Assembly (NCBI GenBank): GCA_964466595.1
Contig: CAYXNR010000020.1
Coordinates: 1 to 36,656 of the forward strand
Length of the DNA stretch: 36,656 nucleotides
Direction: 5' to 3'
Source of the DNA: JABDGC01 sp964466595
GTDB lineage: Bacteria; Pseudomonadota; Gammaproteobacteria; DSM-16500
Shown here: positions 16,352-24,050 of the stretch, piece after piece
Layout of the letters: every line of letters starts with the position of its first letter
Numbering within the stretch: position 1 is the stretch's first letter
Notes under the pieces: generated by a model
The model's database searches: none
The model's input: only the letters and a program-made list of their open reading frames with translations
Told to the model about the DNA's origin: nothing
Program-made: the position numbers and the translations under genes

Positions 16352-17698
16352 TCATGCTCCTTCCTGAGTAATAGTGCTATTTTTCTCTTGAGTTAAATCA
16401 GCTTGCTTGATTAGCTTTTCGTAACTAACCTCTTTTTCAACAATTGAAACATTCTCAAGCAATTTTTCAACGATCTGATCTTCTAGAACAAAGGTCTCAA
16501 TTTCTTTGAGCTGGTTTTTATCGGCCTGAACACGTCGAATATATTCTTCAGAATCTGCATAAACGCTGGCAAATTCAGCTAAATACTCATTAACTCGCTC
16601 GGGGGAGGGATTCAGCTTGCCTTTTGCGGCCAGCTCTCCGACCAAAAGCCCGAGGTGAATACGCTTTTTAGCAATCATAGAGAACTGAAGCTCATCTGTT
16701 TTACTATGCTGATGGGCTCCCCCTCCTTGATGAGAGCAATTTTCATCGTGTAAAAGTTTAGCTTCTCGGTCAATTAAGGACTGAGGAAGATCAAGCGGAT
16801 TTTGTTCTATTAATTTCTCAAAAACCCTGTTTTTTAATAAACTTCTTGTCGTACGCTTTAAATTAAGCTCCAGTTGTTTGCGTATTTCAGAACGGAGCTC
16901 AGTTAAGTCCCCGCTTTGTATACCTAGCTTTTTGGCAAAGGCTTCATCTAAGGGTGGTAAGCTTTGTTCGAAAACCGCTACGATCTCAATGCTAAACTCG
17001 AGGGTTTTGCCCCCCATCCCTTGGAGAAAAGATTCTGTCGGCAAGGTATGGCTAAACTTCTTTTCTTGGCCAACTTCAGCGCCTGCCAGTTTTTCGATGA
17101 GATTCCAGCCAAAAATGGAGGGCTCATTTTTTAAAACAAACTCAAGTGGGAGGGGTTCTGGGGTGAAGGCTTGACCCTCTTCTGTCAGGATATGGATTTT
17201 ACCACTGATCTTGTCATTTTCCTGTGCTGGACGTTCCACTTTATTCCATAGCACATTTTGCTCTCGTACTCTTTCAAGGGTTTGCTCAATATCTTTTTCG
17301 GTAATTGAAGCAGTCCATTTTTCAAGATTGTCGGTATTAAACTGCACCTCAGCTATTTCTGGCAGGATGTCGAAAGTAGCCGTGTATTCTAAATCGCTTT
17401 GAGAGAGGCTTTTATTTGTTTCTACGCGCGGCGTACTGATCGGATATAGTTTTTCCTGACGAATAGCCTCGTTTAAGGTTTTCTGAATGAGCGAGCTAAT
17501 CGCCTCATTTCTTACTTCTTGCCCAAAACGCTGCTTGATATAAGGAAGTGGGACCTTGCCAGGACGAAAGCCTTTTACCTCTGCAGTTTTAGCAAAAACA
17601 TGCAATTGCTCATCTAAGGCTTGTTCTACTTGTTGAGAGGGAATAATAACCTTTAAGCGTTTTTCCACTTTACTGAGACTTTCAACTGAAACCTTCAT
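16352..17698 (-). CDS. tig: Trigger factor
   Basis: 448-residue ribosome-bound chaperone and prolyl isomerase. The N-terminal ribosome-docking domain includes the signature GFRPGKVPLPYIKQRFG (about 44-60); the middle FKBP-like domain runs from about 150 to 245 and the helical C-terminal arms complete the protein. The start is ATG at 17698 (MKVSVESLSKVEKRLKV), with GAGG 8 bp upstream. The frame stays open further upstream, but that extension would overlap tRNA-Leu and is rejected. The FKBP-like domain is divergent in places (PLEFVLKNEPSIFGWNLIEK), so isomerase activity is less sure than chaperone function. First gene of the tig-clpP-clpX-lon series. Confidence 0.96.
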   Translation of the reverse strand: MKVSVESLSKVEKRLKVIIPSQQVEQALDEQLHVFAKTAEVKGFRPGKVPLPYIKQRFGQEVRNEAISSLIQKTLNEAIRQEKLYPISTPRVETNKSLSQSDLEYTATFDILPEIAEVQFNTDNLEKWTASITEKDIEQTLERVREQNVLWNKVERPAQENDKISGKIHILTEEGQAFTPEPLPLEFVLKNEPSIFGWNLIEKLAGAEVGQEKKFSHTLPTESFLQGMGGKTLEFSIEIVAVFEQSLPPLDEAFAKKLGIQSGDLTELRSEIRKQLELNLKRTTRSLLKNRVFEKLIEQNPLDLPQSLIDREAKLLHDENCSHQGGGAHQHSKTDELQFSMIAKKRIHLGLLVGELAAKGKLNPSPERVNEYLAEFASVYADSEEYIRRVQADKNQLKEIETFVLEDQIVEKLLENVSIVEKEVSYEKLIKQADLTQEKNSTITQEGA

Positions 17699-17739
17699 AC
17701 TTATTGCCTCGATTTTAAGATTCATTAATGAACAAAGCT

Positions 17740-17822
17740 TGCGAAAGGAGAGACTCGAACTCTCACGGGTTTTGCCCACTGGAACCTAAATCCAGCGCGT
17801 CTACCAGTTCCGCCACTTTCGC
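17740..17822 (-). tRNA. tRNA-Leu (anticodon TAG)
   Basis: Minus-strand class II tRNA with acceptor GCGAAAG/CTTTCGC, anticodon arm CTGGA-TTTAGGT-TCCAG (anticodon TAG), a variable arm (TGGGCAAAACCCGT) and T-arm AGAGTTCGAGTCTCT; discriminator A. CCA is not encoded. It lies 41 bp before tig, a pairing seen in other gammaproteobacteria. Confidence 0.96.
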
Positions 17823-17855
17823 AGTGTTTTGGGATACTACAATAAAAAAACCGGG

Positions 17856-19688
17856 CTAGCGAGGGCTTTTTAAGCAGCTCTCTAGAGGCTCTGCTTCTGC
17901 AGAAGAGGGTGGTCTCGGTAGATAGAAAAAGGTATGGGGCTGCAACTGACTTTGCATGCGAAGTATCTTTTGATTGTAAATTCGACCCGATGCATCTACA
18001 GCCAAAAATCTGGCATCATAATAGCTTAGCATGCAAGCTAAGGCCTGCTTAGAACATTCCTGGATGAATGTGGGTATAACATGGTTTACATATTTACTTC
18101 GGAAATAATAAAGAGAATTATTTTTTACAATTTTTTCTGTTGATTCTTTGTCTTCGGGGTCATAATCCTGATTATCGACCAGCTCAGGGGTTTCAACGCC
18201 ATAGCGAGCAGGACGAGCGTGTAAGCAATATTTCATTAAATTTTGCGGTACACCCTCTTTCGTTATTCTCACTACTTTATTGGCTTCTCGTGGATGTTCT
18301 TTTACATATTCAGCTAACTTTTTTGGGAAAGTCGAAAGATGCATAAAACGTGCCGGCAAAAAATAAGACTGCACAACAACATCTGCTACACACTCCGTTC
18401 CAGTAAAATACTTACCTGCTTCCAGTTCTTGATAAAAACTAGGGGTTTTCATCAGGAGACTGAGATTCTTCAAGCTATAATAGCCACAACCGCTTTGGGT
18501 AGTTTGCTGGCGGGTTTCATTCACATAAAATTTCATTTTCGCTAAACTGTCAGGGTAATCAACTTTCATTTTTTCAATAACTTCATTTTGATCATCCCAC
18601 GTGGTTATTGAATCGAGCACAAAAATATGGACCTGTCCTTGATTTTTTTCACAAAGATAAAGCCACTTGTGAGTGCAATTATCGAAAAACAACAGAAGTT
18701 TATCTTGCTCTCCGCGAACAAAAAGATCAAAAAGTGCGGCGGTAACTGCACCATCGTCATTGAGATTATGAACATAAAATACCTCAGGTGCCTGTGGATT
18801 TTTTCGAACGAGATAAGCCAAGAGAAGCGCCATGCCCTTGGAAGTGAGCACCTCTCCTGCAACAAAGGAAGAGAGCCTGAGCCCACAGGGTAAAATATCT
18901 AAACTTTTTGGATCCTCTTTTAAATAATATAAGTCCAAAGCTTCTTGGTTGCCTCTTTGCTGAAGGACATCCAAAACAGATTCGCCTTGACTATTGGGAC
19001 GAGCACCAACGCTATGCGGTAATTGATCCATTAAATATTCCAAAATTTTGACTTGTTCTGCTCTTGCAGCAAGATGTAGTAAGGAGTTCTGGGCTCGGTC
19101 AAGCTTGAATAGGTCTTTGCAAGACAAACGCAAAGCATACTGCAAACAAGTGAGGGCTCCTGTTTGTGCTGCTCGCTGACAAAGACTGTGCCGATGGGGA
19201 TCAATATAGTTTAAGATTAAATCGCGATTGACTTGAAATATATATTGTAATTCATCCGCATCATCTTGCTCTAAGGCTTGTTCTATTTTATTATTCCAAT
19301 AGGCATTCATTTTTACGCCTTCGCCTTCTAGGCAATCCTGTCTTGCCTGATGGATTTGAATTAATTTATCAAAACGCCGCTGCTTTAAGTCATTTTTCTG
19401 AGGTGAAGCGAAGAGTTCTTGTTCCCGGACTAATTCCTCAATTGAACTTTTAAGCTTCATTCCCATGACCTCAATCAAAAAACGGGCTACAGTGAAGCTG
19501 CCAATTTTGATCGCTTTTTTTAAAACCGTTTCACCAAAGCTTAGGTGGGGATCGAGTGAGGCTTCTGCTAAGAGTTCAGCGAGGCCGCTCAAAGGCAGGG
19601 AGGGATTGCGGCGAGGGAAAAGAGCCACAATTCTTTCAAGATCGTCGTTTTGTAGGTAGCGAATAAAATTTATTTGAGAATGAGGCAT
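17856..19688 (-). CDS. Ankyrin-repeat protein with CE-clan cysteine protease signature, candidate effector
   Basis: 610 residues, no signal peptide. The N-terminal half has ankyrin-like helices: GETVLKKAIKIGSFTVARFL (52-71), SLCQRAAQTGALTCLQYAL (168-186), NSLLHLAARAEQVKILEYLM (201-220) and GESVLDVLQQRGNQEALDLY (235-254). The following domain has the order of a CE-clan (Ulp1/SENP, SseL/ElaD-like) protease: His340 in THKWLYLC, Asp359 in IFVLDS, Gln395 and Cys401 in QTTQSGCGYYSL, with Gln exactly six residues before Cys as in Ulp1. CE enzymes cleave ubiquitin or ubiquitin-like proteins, and some acetylate host proteins. The predicted role as a host-directed deubiquitinase-type effector is inference. 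The C-terminal 200 residues are unrecognised. The start has a weak AGGT site. It lies between tRNA-Leu and a carrier-like gene. Confidence 0.75.
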   Translation of the reverse strand: MPHSQINFIRYLQNDDLERIVALFPRRNPSLPLSGLAELLAEASLDPHLSFGETVLKKAIKIGSFTVARFLIEVMGMKLKSSIEELVREQELFASPQKNDLKQRRFDKLIQIHQARQDCLEGEGVKMNAYWNNKIEQALEQDDADELQYIFQVNRDLILNYIDPHRHSLCQRAAQTGALTCLQYALRLSCKDLFKLDRAQNSLLHLAARAEQVKILEYLMDQLPHSVGARPNSQGESVLDVLQQRGNQEALDLYYLKEDPKSLDILPCGLRLSSFVAGEVLTSKGMALLLAYLVRKNPQAPEVFYVHNLNDDGAVTAALFDLFVRGEQDKLLLFFDNCTHKWLYLCEKNQGQVHIFVLDSITTWDDQNEVIEKMKVDYPDSLAKMKFYVNETRQQTTQSGCGYYSLKNLSLLMKTPSFYQELEAGKYFTGTECVADVVVQSYFLPARFMHLSTFPKKLAEYVKEHPREANKVVRITKEGVPQNLMKYCLHARPARYGVETPELVDNQDYDPEDKESTEKIVKNNSLYYFRSKYVNHVIPTFIQECSKQALACMLSYYDARFLAVDASGRIYNQKILRMQSQLQPHTFFYLPRPPSSAEAEPLESCLKSPR

Positions 19689-19933
19689 ATGTTTGACCTA
19701 TTTTAAATCAATAATTTATTTTTGTATATTATTGCATCATATTATTAAGTAAACCTTAAGAATTTGCAATTGACTGTGATGAGAGCAAGGCTTTTTAAGG
19801 TCTCTGGATGCTGGCTAAAAACGTGCCGGCACGACATAGTGTAATAAACGGTGTAATAAGCGGCGATGAAAAATCATATCATAACATATTGATTAACATA
19901 ATCTTTTATTAAATAAAACGAAGGAGTTATCCG

Positions 19934-21001
19934 ATGAATAATCGACCTATTGAAGAAACTGTTTCTTATCAGCGCCTTTTGTCAAGAGAGGCTGCTAATA
20001 TAGTATTCGTCAGTGTTGGTACAGCAGCAGCCCTTTATCCTGCAGATTTTGTTTTACAAAGGATACAGACATTTAAACCCGCACCAGCCTCGGCCGCTGG
20101 CCCCGTTATTGCGAGCGCTGGGGGATCAGCCTGGTCACGCCTTCTGCCGCTGAGTTTATCCTTAGGGACTGCTCGTATTATCCTGAAGGGCTTAAGTTCT
20201 TCTATGCAGTCTTCAATGGTAAAAAATGCCACACTCACGCAAAGGCATAAACTGCTTAATTCAGAAGAACGATTTTCTCCTGAAGAACGACTAGCTGAAG
20301 AAATGGAAGACAGTAGCCGCAAAAAAACCTCTACGCTTCAAATGTTAGCAATTGCAGTCCTCATCGGTTTGATGGATACGACGCTTACCCAACCTTTTTC
20401 CAATAGACGTGCCTGGCTTTTCCATCAATTGATATTACAACAACAAAAAATTGATTTTAAGCCGCCGCAACCTGCTACCTTTGCAGAAACCTTTAAAACC
20501 TATACAGCGGGCTATCCCCTACGTCTCACCAGGAATGTCCTTTTGGTGGGCGGTCTCTTAGCCACCACTCCCCTCGAGGAAAGTCTAAAAGAAAATACCT
20601 CTCTTTCTGCTAATCAGAGAAGCTTTCTTTCAGCTACGGCTATTGGTGCGACAACGGGTTTTTTTGGAAATGTTCTGGATAACGGTTATAAAAACCAAAT
20701 AATTGCTATCAGGCCTAATTATAGGGTTCCCTGTGCTTATTCGACCTTTAAAAAATTAGTAGCTGAAGGAGGGATAAAAAGGCTCTCTCGTGGTTATGGC
20801 ACTTTTATTATCTCTACCGTAGGCGCTTACAATGTTATTCCTTATTTGGAATCGGTTGCAGCGGAGACTATTCCCAAAGTTGAAAGAACAATCATTTCTA
20901 CTGCAGGATTTTTTTATCGAAAAAAGGCGGAGAATCAGACAGCGACAAAAAGTTCTGCAGAGCTTCCTAAAGAGTCTTCCTTGCGAACTCCAAAAAAATA
21001 A
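19934..21001 (+). CDS. Degenerate mitochondrial carrier-like membrane protein
   Basis: 355 residues. The fold resembles a three-repeat SLC25 carrier but with weaker motifs than the protein at 241-1167: YPADFVLQRIQ (35-45) and TQPFSNRRAW (152-161) match the P-x-[DE/S]-x-x-[RK] element, while the third (NVLDNGYKNQ, 246-255) lacks the proline. Second half-repeat features such as TAGYPLRLTRNVLL (191-204) and GGIKRLSRGYGTFIISTVGA (279-298) fit carrier matrix-helix and even-helix segments. A charged insert (about 100-135) separates repeats one and two. The ATG at 19934 has AAGGAG seven bases upstream, and TTGATT/AATAAA at 17 bp spacing could be a promoter. Function is unknown; a host-membrane target is inference by analogy with Legionella LncP. 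Confidence 0.6.
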   Translation: MNNRPIEETVSYQRLLSREAANIVFVSVGTAAALYPADFVLQRIQTFKPAPASAAGPVIASAGGSAWSRLLPLSLSLGTARIILKGLSSSMQSSMVKNATLTQRHKLLNSEERFSPEERLAEEMEDSSRKKTSTLQMLAIAVLIGLMDTTLTQPFSNRRAWLFHQLILQQQKIDFKPPQPATFAETFKTYTAGYPLRLTRNVLLVGGLLATTPLEESLKENTSLSANQRSFLSATAIGATTGFFGNVLDNGYKNQIIAIRPNYRVPCAYSTFKKLVAEGGIKRLSRGYGTFIISTVGAYNVIPYLESVAAETIPKVERTIISTAGFFYRKKAENQTATKSSAELPKESSLRTPKK

Positions 21002-21061
21002 AACAAGAATCGAGAGCTGTGGTAAACTTTGAATCCTGGATTTTAAAATAGGAGCCGAACT

Positions 21062-21280
21062 ATGCCACTCGTTGGTTCTCTTTTTTTTTCTAAAAGTACG
21101 GGACGCTTGGTACTTGCAACAAACGTTTTTGCACAAGCTACGCTTCAGGTTGCTATAAAAAAGAAACTGCAGGGTCCTAAAACAGCTGGATCCCAAGCCA
21201 CTCTGTTTGCTTATTCAGACTCACCAGCAGAACCACTTCAAGCTGAGGCTCCGCTAGCTGGACCTAAACCTGAAACCTAG
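21062..21280 (+). CDS. Small protein of unknown function
   Basis: 72 residues, MPLVGSLFFSKSTGRLVLAT at the start, an alanine/lysine-rich middle and an acidic Pro/Glu-rich end (SPAEPLQAEAPLAGPKPET). The ATG has GGAG seven bases upstream and sits 60 bp after the carrier-like gene on the same strand, so co-transcription is likely. No family is recognised. The good ribosome binding site is the main reason for calling it. Confidence 0.5.
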   Translation: MPLVGSLFFSKSTGRLVLATNVFAQATLQVAIKKKLQGPKTAGSQATLFAYSDSPAEPLQAEAPLAGPKPET

Positions 21281-21320
21281 CGCTTATGATAAAATAAGGC
21301 TTTACTAACAAGGAGAGGAT

Positions 21321-21794
21321 ATGATGAAACAGGGATTGTTAGCCTTCATAGCGCTTTTGTTCAGTTTCAATTTAATAGGCTGTTCTTCTAATACACAAGA
21401 ACAAAATACGACGCTTGGTGCTATAACCGGTGCTGTAGTGGGCGGTGGGGCCGGCGCTTTTGTAGGGCAAGGCGTGGGTACGGCCGTTGCTGTGGGTGTT
21501 GGCATAGTAGGCGGTGCTTTGGTGGGCGGCTATATTGGTAATCATATGGATAGCTCAGATAATACCAAAATGAATGATGCCTTGAATAATCCGATTTATA
21601 AAGATACGACTTGGACTAATGATAAAACCGGTGCCAGTTATTCGATGCGTCCTACGAGTAAGCTGATGGCAGTGAAAGGTAATTCTTCCTGTCGTCAATT
21701 TCATGTAACTGCCAATATTGACGGTAAAACGCAGGGTACAAAGGGTATGGCTTGTAAACAAACGGATGGGAGCTGGCAAGCTATTCAAGCCTAG
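21321..21794 (+). CDS. Glycine-zipper outer-membrane lipoprotein (17-kDa antigen-like)
   Basis: 157 residues. A type II signal peptide ends at the lipobox LIGC (Cys about 21). A glycine-zipper segment follows (GAITGAVVGGGAGAFVGQG and VGIVGGALVGGYIGNHMD, about 32-75), then a soluble domain with Cys at CRQFHV and MACKQTDGSWQ, the pattern of the rickettsial 17-kDa surface antigen family. It is probably anchored in the outer membrane. Two adjacent ATGs (21321, 21324) share an AGGAG site. A clear terminator lies 16 bp after the stop. Confidence 0.85.
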   Translation: MMKQGLLAFIALLFSFNLIGCSSNTQEQNTTLGAITGAVVGGGAGAFVGQGVGTAVAVGVGIVGGALVGGYIGNHMDSSDNTKMNDALNNPIYKDTTWTNDKTGASYSMRPTSKLMAVKGNSSCRQFHVTANIDGKTQGTKGMACKQTDGSWQAIQA

Positions 21795-21809
21795 CTTTTC
21801 TTTTTTTCT

Positions 21810-21835
21810 AAAAGCGCCTGCGGGCGCTTTTTTTT
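21810..21835 (+). terminator. Rho-independent terminator after the lipoprotein gene
   Basis: AAAGCGCC (21811-21818) pairs with GGCGCTTT (21823-21830) around a TGCG loop, followed by more T residues. This is the clearest terminator in the window. Confidence 0.9.
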
Positions 21836-21918
21836 AGAGTATCACTTCTTAGTCTCCGGTTTTTCTTAATAAATGCCCCCTTTTTCAAAGCTATAATTAA
21901 AAAAAGGGAGAAACGGCT

Positions 21919-22344
21919 ATGGAGAAGCTCATAAAAAAGCTTTTTTTGTTGCTAAAACTCTGTGTCTTCAATATCTTAGTTTTACTATCCTGCCATGCTT
22001 ATGCGGAATATTATCTGGTTTATTCGACACCAGATTATTATAATTTGTGTGATAATTGTCGGGGGTCTTATGCTCATCGACACCGATCTCATCGGATAGT
22101 AAAAAAATCTTCTCATGTAGCTCATCGTGTTCGCCATATGAGCGGCGGCCTCTCTGTCTCTTATCCCCTCACCTGTCTTTGCTGTTCCCCCTCTAGGGTG
22201 GCTCGCTCACAGTGGGGAGATTATGTGGTTTTTACGACGCGTCCGGCCGACAAACGCTATGGCATTCCAGAGGAAGAAAGACCGACTTATAATCCTGATC
22301 TCAGTACAGCAGATGATGGTCGTGCTGATTTGGAGATTAACTGA
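21919..22344 (+). CDS. Secreted His/Cys-rich protein of unknown function (first of a pair)
   Basis: 141 residues with an N-terminal signal peptide (KKLFLLLKLCVFNILVLLS; likely cut after CHAYA, about 29). The mature part contains CDNC, a histidine-rich run (AHRHRSHR ... HVAHRVRHM) and then LTCLCC, followed by WGDYVVFTTRP and an acidic tail. Such clusters suggest metal or redox binding; no family is recognised. The ATG follows GGGAG by about 8 bp. Its stop codon directly abuts the ATG of the next gene, which has the same layout, so the two are probably paralogues made together. Confidence 0.7.
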   Translation: MEKLIKKLFLLLKLCVFNILVLLSCHAYAEYYLVYSTPDYYNLCDNCRGSYAHRHRSHRIVKKSSHVAHRVRHMSGGLSVSYPLTCLCCSPSRVARSQWGDYVVFTTRPADKRYGIPEEERPTYNPDLSTADDGRADLEIN

Positions 22345-22824
22345 ATGAGAGGTACGCTCTTATTCGCTGCTTTTGCTTTTCTCATCTTGTTAAGCATGAG
22401 TGAAAGTGGCTATACCAAAAATTATATTTATCCTGTTCCGCCGCCAAATGATACTAGTTTGCTTCTTCAGCCTTCTTATTCGGGGCTTCATTCGGAACGC
22501 CCTAAAAAGCGAAGCGCTCTTCTGAAAATTCGAACTCAGACTAAACTTCGGCACAAGAATTTTCATCATCCTCATCGCGCTCAGGGAAGTTTGTATCTTT
22601 ACTATGCCCTTCCTGCGCCTGCCTGTTGTGGGGAAACCTACCTTCTTTCTAGGGCAAATTGCTGTGCGCATTGCGCTGAATGGCAAACGAGCTATTATGC
22701 TACTTTCAAACTGGCTCCTGAGGACTTTGTTTATAGTCCGAGTAATGATGATGAGGAGAGGAGTTTTAATGTGTATCGGAATGTAGTGGTTAATGAGGTA
22801 ATAGAGGATCCTGAGTATTATTGA
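22345..22824 (+). CDS. Secreted His/Cys-rich protein of unknown function (second of a pair)
   Basis: 159 residues. A signal peptide (MRGTLLFAAFAFLILLSMSE) is followed by a Pro-rich stretch, a basic His-rich segment (LRHKNFHHPHRAQG), then GSLYLYYALPAPACCGETYL, CCAHCAEW and an acidic tail ending NEVIEDPEYY. The order signal peptide, His cluster, G-L-x-x-x-Y, Cys pair, aromatic segment, acidic end matches the preceding gene. The ATG begins on the base after the previous stop, so translation is likely coupled. The frame is followed at once by a tandem repeat block. Function unknown; metal binding is inference. Confidence 0.7.
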   Translation: MRGTLLFAAFAFLILLSMSESGYTKNYIYPVPPPNDTSLLLQPSYSGLHSERPKKRSALLKIRTQTKLRHKNFHHPHRAQGSLYLYYALPAPACCGETYLLSRANCCAHCAEWQTSYYATFKLAPEDFVYSPSNDDEERSFNVYRNVVVNEVIEDPEYY

Positions 22825-22839
22825 GGATCTCAGAGGCGG

Positions 22840-23052
22840 CCGTTCGACAAGCTCAGGGTGAACGGATTTAAAGGAAAACCCTTCGACAAGCTCAGGGTGA
22901 ACGGGTTTAAAGGGAAACCTTTCGACAAGCCACCCTTCGACAAGCCACCCTTCGACAAGCTCAGGGTGAACGGGTTTATAAAGCTCAGGGTGAACGGGTT
23001 TATAAAGCTCAGGGCGAACGGGTTTATAAAGCTCAGGGCGAACGGGTTTATA
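22840..23052. repeat. Composite tandem repeat of the TTCGACAAGCTCAGGGTGAA type
   Basis: Three nested periods share one core: two 39-bp units (22840-22878, 22879-22917), two 15-bp units ending GACAAGCCA (22918-22947), then four 24-bp units of AAGCTCAGGGYGAACGGG plus TTTATA (22957-23052). The last two 24-bp units share a T-to-C change, so they arose by duplication of one another. The core is a widespread bacterial intergenic repeat type. Because 39, 15 and 24 are all multiples of three, spurious open frames run across it on both strands. Confidence 0.9.
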
Positions 23053-23146
23053 TGAATTATATTCCTTAAGATGAATTATATTCCTTAAGGTTGAAGACAA
23101 GATTTGACCCCATCACGGATTGACCCCATCACGGATTGACCCCATC
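23052..23146. repeat. Two short tandem duplications before ddpX
   Basis: A 19-bp unit ATGAATTATATTCCTTAAG is present at 23052-23070 and 23071-23089. A 16-bp unit ACGGATTGACCCCATC is present at 23115-23130 and 23131-23146. Between them is GGTTGAAGACAAGATTTGA, which recurs beyond ddpX. The last 16-bp unit overlaps the ddpX stop codon. Confidence 0.9.
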
Positions 23147-23894
23147 AAAAATCAAAATAGGTTTGGGGATAGGGTTCATTTTTGAGGGTAAAATGCCACC
23201 ACTCCTCGGGATAGGGTTGAAAGCCGTGCTTGATCATGAGTTTGCTTAAGAATAAACGATTGTAATGTTCGAGAGGCTGAAGCGTTTGGTAATCTAGATG
23301 TGCTGCAACATCTAGGCAGTCATAGCCGCTACCCATATTGATACTATTATCATGAAAACGAAGATAGTAAGGCCAATAGCAGGGAATGAGCTTTTGGCTG
23401 GGGCGATAAACTGCTTGTGAAGCTAGTGGAAGTCGCACAAGGGTAAGATCCATGGTACTGCCACGAGAATGTCCGGATTTTGCTGCTACATAACCAAGTT
23501 TAAAAACCTCGGCTTTATTGACTCGTGGATAGAATTCAGCTTTCATTTGCTGATTGTTGGGTTCTTTACTCCAAGCGATAAAATCATTGACTGCTTTTTG
23601 TGGGCGATAGCAATCATAGACTTTGAGTGATAAGGAAGATTTGCGTAGTTCTGTTTGTACTTGTTTTAGCGCTTCGGCCGCTTGTTGGGTTAAGATGCAG
23701 CCTCTGATTTCCTCATAGCCTTTCACTGGGCGACCCATAAAATTATGAGTTCCGGCATATCGAAGTTCTTGCACAATGCTGGGATCAATTTGGCTTAAAT
23801 AGACAAAGCCAGGCGGCAAGGTTTTAGCCTCTGCACTTGTCATGAAGATGAGCAGTATAGGGAGTGAACGTTTTAATATTGTTTTGAGTCTCAT
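23145..23894 (-). CDS. ddpX: D-alanyl-D-alanine dipeptidase, VanX/DdpX family
   Basis: 249-residue zinc dipeptidase that hydrolyses D-Ala-D-Ala. A signal peptide (RSLPILLIFMTSAEA, cleavage near 23) directs it to the periplasm, as for DdpX, where it would recycle peptidoglycan-derived dipeptide. M15D zinc motifs are complete: SGHSRGSTMD (140-149; ligands His142 and Asp149) and EWWH (231-234; catalytic Glu231 and ligand His234). Arg97 in DCYRPQ is the conserved substrate-side arginine. The ATG at 23894 follows GGAG by 5 bp. No VanH/VanA or oligopeptide transporter genes are near, so vancomycin resistance is not implied. The gene is enclosed by 27-bp direct repeats. Confidence 0.92.
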   Translation of the reverse strand: MRLKTILKRSLPILLIFMTSAEAKTLPPGFVYLSQIDPSIVQELRYAGTHNFMGRPVKGYEEIRGCILTQQAAEALKQVQTELRKSSLSLKVYDCYRPQKAVNDFIAWSKEPNNQQMKAEFYPRVNKAEVFKLGYVAAKSGHSRGSTMDLTLVRLPLASQAVYRPSQKLIPCYWPYYLRFHDNSINMGSGYDCLDVAAHLDYQTLQPLEHYNRLFLSKLMIKHGFQPYPEEWWHFTLKNEPYPQTYFDF

Positions 23895-23921
23895 TATTTC
23901 TCCGTATTTCTTCGTAGGTGT

Positions 23922-24001
23922 TCAAATCTTGGCTTCAACCTTCACTCTTATTTGCCAATTGATATAGAGGTGAGGGTTGAAGCCAAGATTTGACCCCATC
24001 A
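23922..24001. repeat. Inverted repeat upstream of ddpX; right arm is also a direct repeat of 23089-23115
   Basis: TCAAATCTTGGCTTCAACC (23922-23940) is the exact reverse complement of 23975-23993, with partial pairing extending inward. Extending the right arm to 24001 (…CCCCATCA) gives a 27-bp sequence matching 23089-23115 with one mismatch, so ddpX lies between direct copies. Confidence 0.85.
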
Positions 24002-24050
24002 ATTTATTGGGCCAATATAACTGATTTTATAGCTTACACAAGGAAAGAAA

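Noticed and set aside
16352..17779. Longer trigger factor start
   Set aside because: The extension would overlap tRNA-Leu; the start at 17698 has a good ribosome binding site and aligns with the family.
19720..19750. PmrA-binding box
   Set aside because: Half-sites are 13 bp apart and do not match the direct CTTAATATT repeat with 11-bp spacing.
22390..23100. Long minus-strand open frame (236 codons) with 'KPVHPELVEG' repeats
   Set aside because: It is antisense to the second His/Cys-rich gene and owes its length to the 39/15/24-bp repeat block, whose periods are multiples of three. It has no ribosome binding site.
22840..23146. CRISPR array
   Set aside because: Units directly abut with no variable spacers, periods differ along the array, and no cas genes are present.
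23145..23894. Vancomycin-resistance cassette
   Set aside because: Only a VanX-like dipeptidase with a signal peptide is present; no VanH, VanA or VanRS genes adjoin, so periplasmic recycling is more likely.
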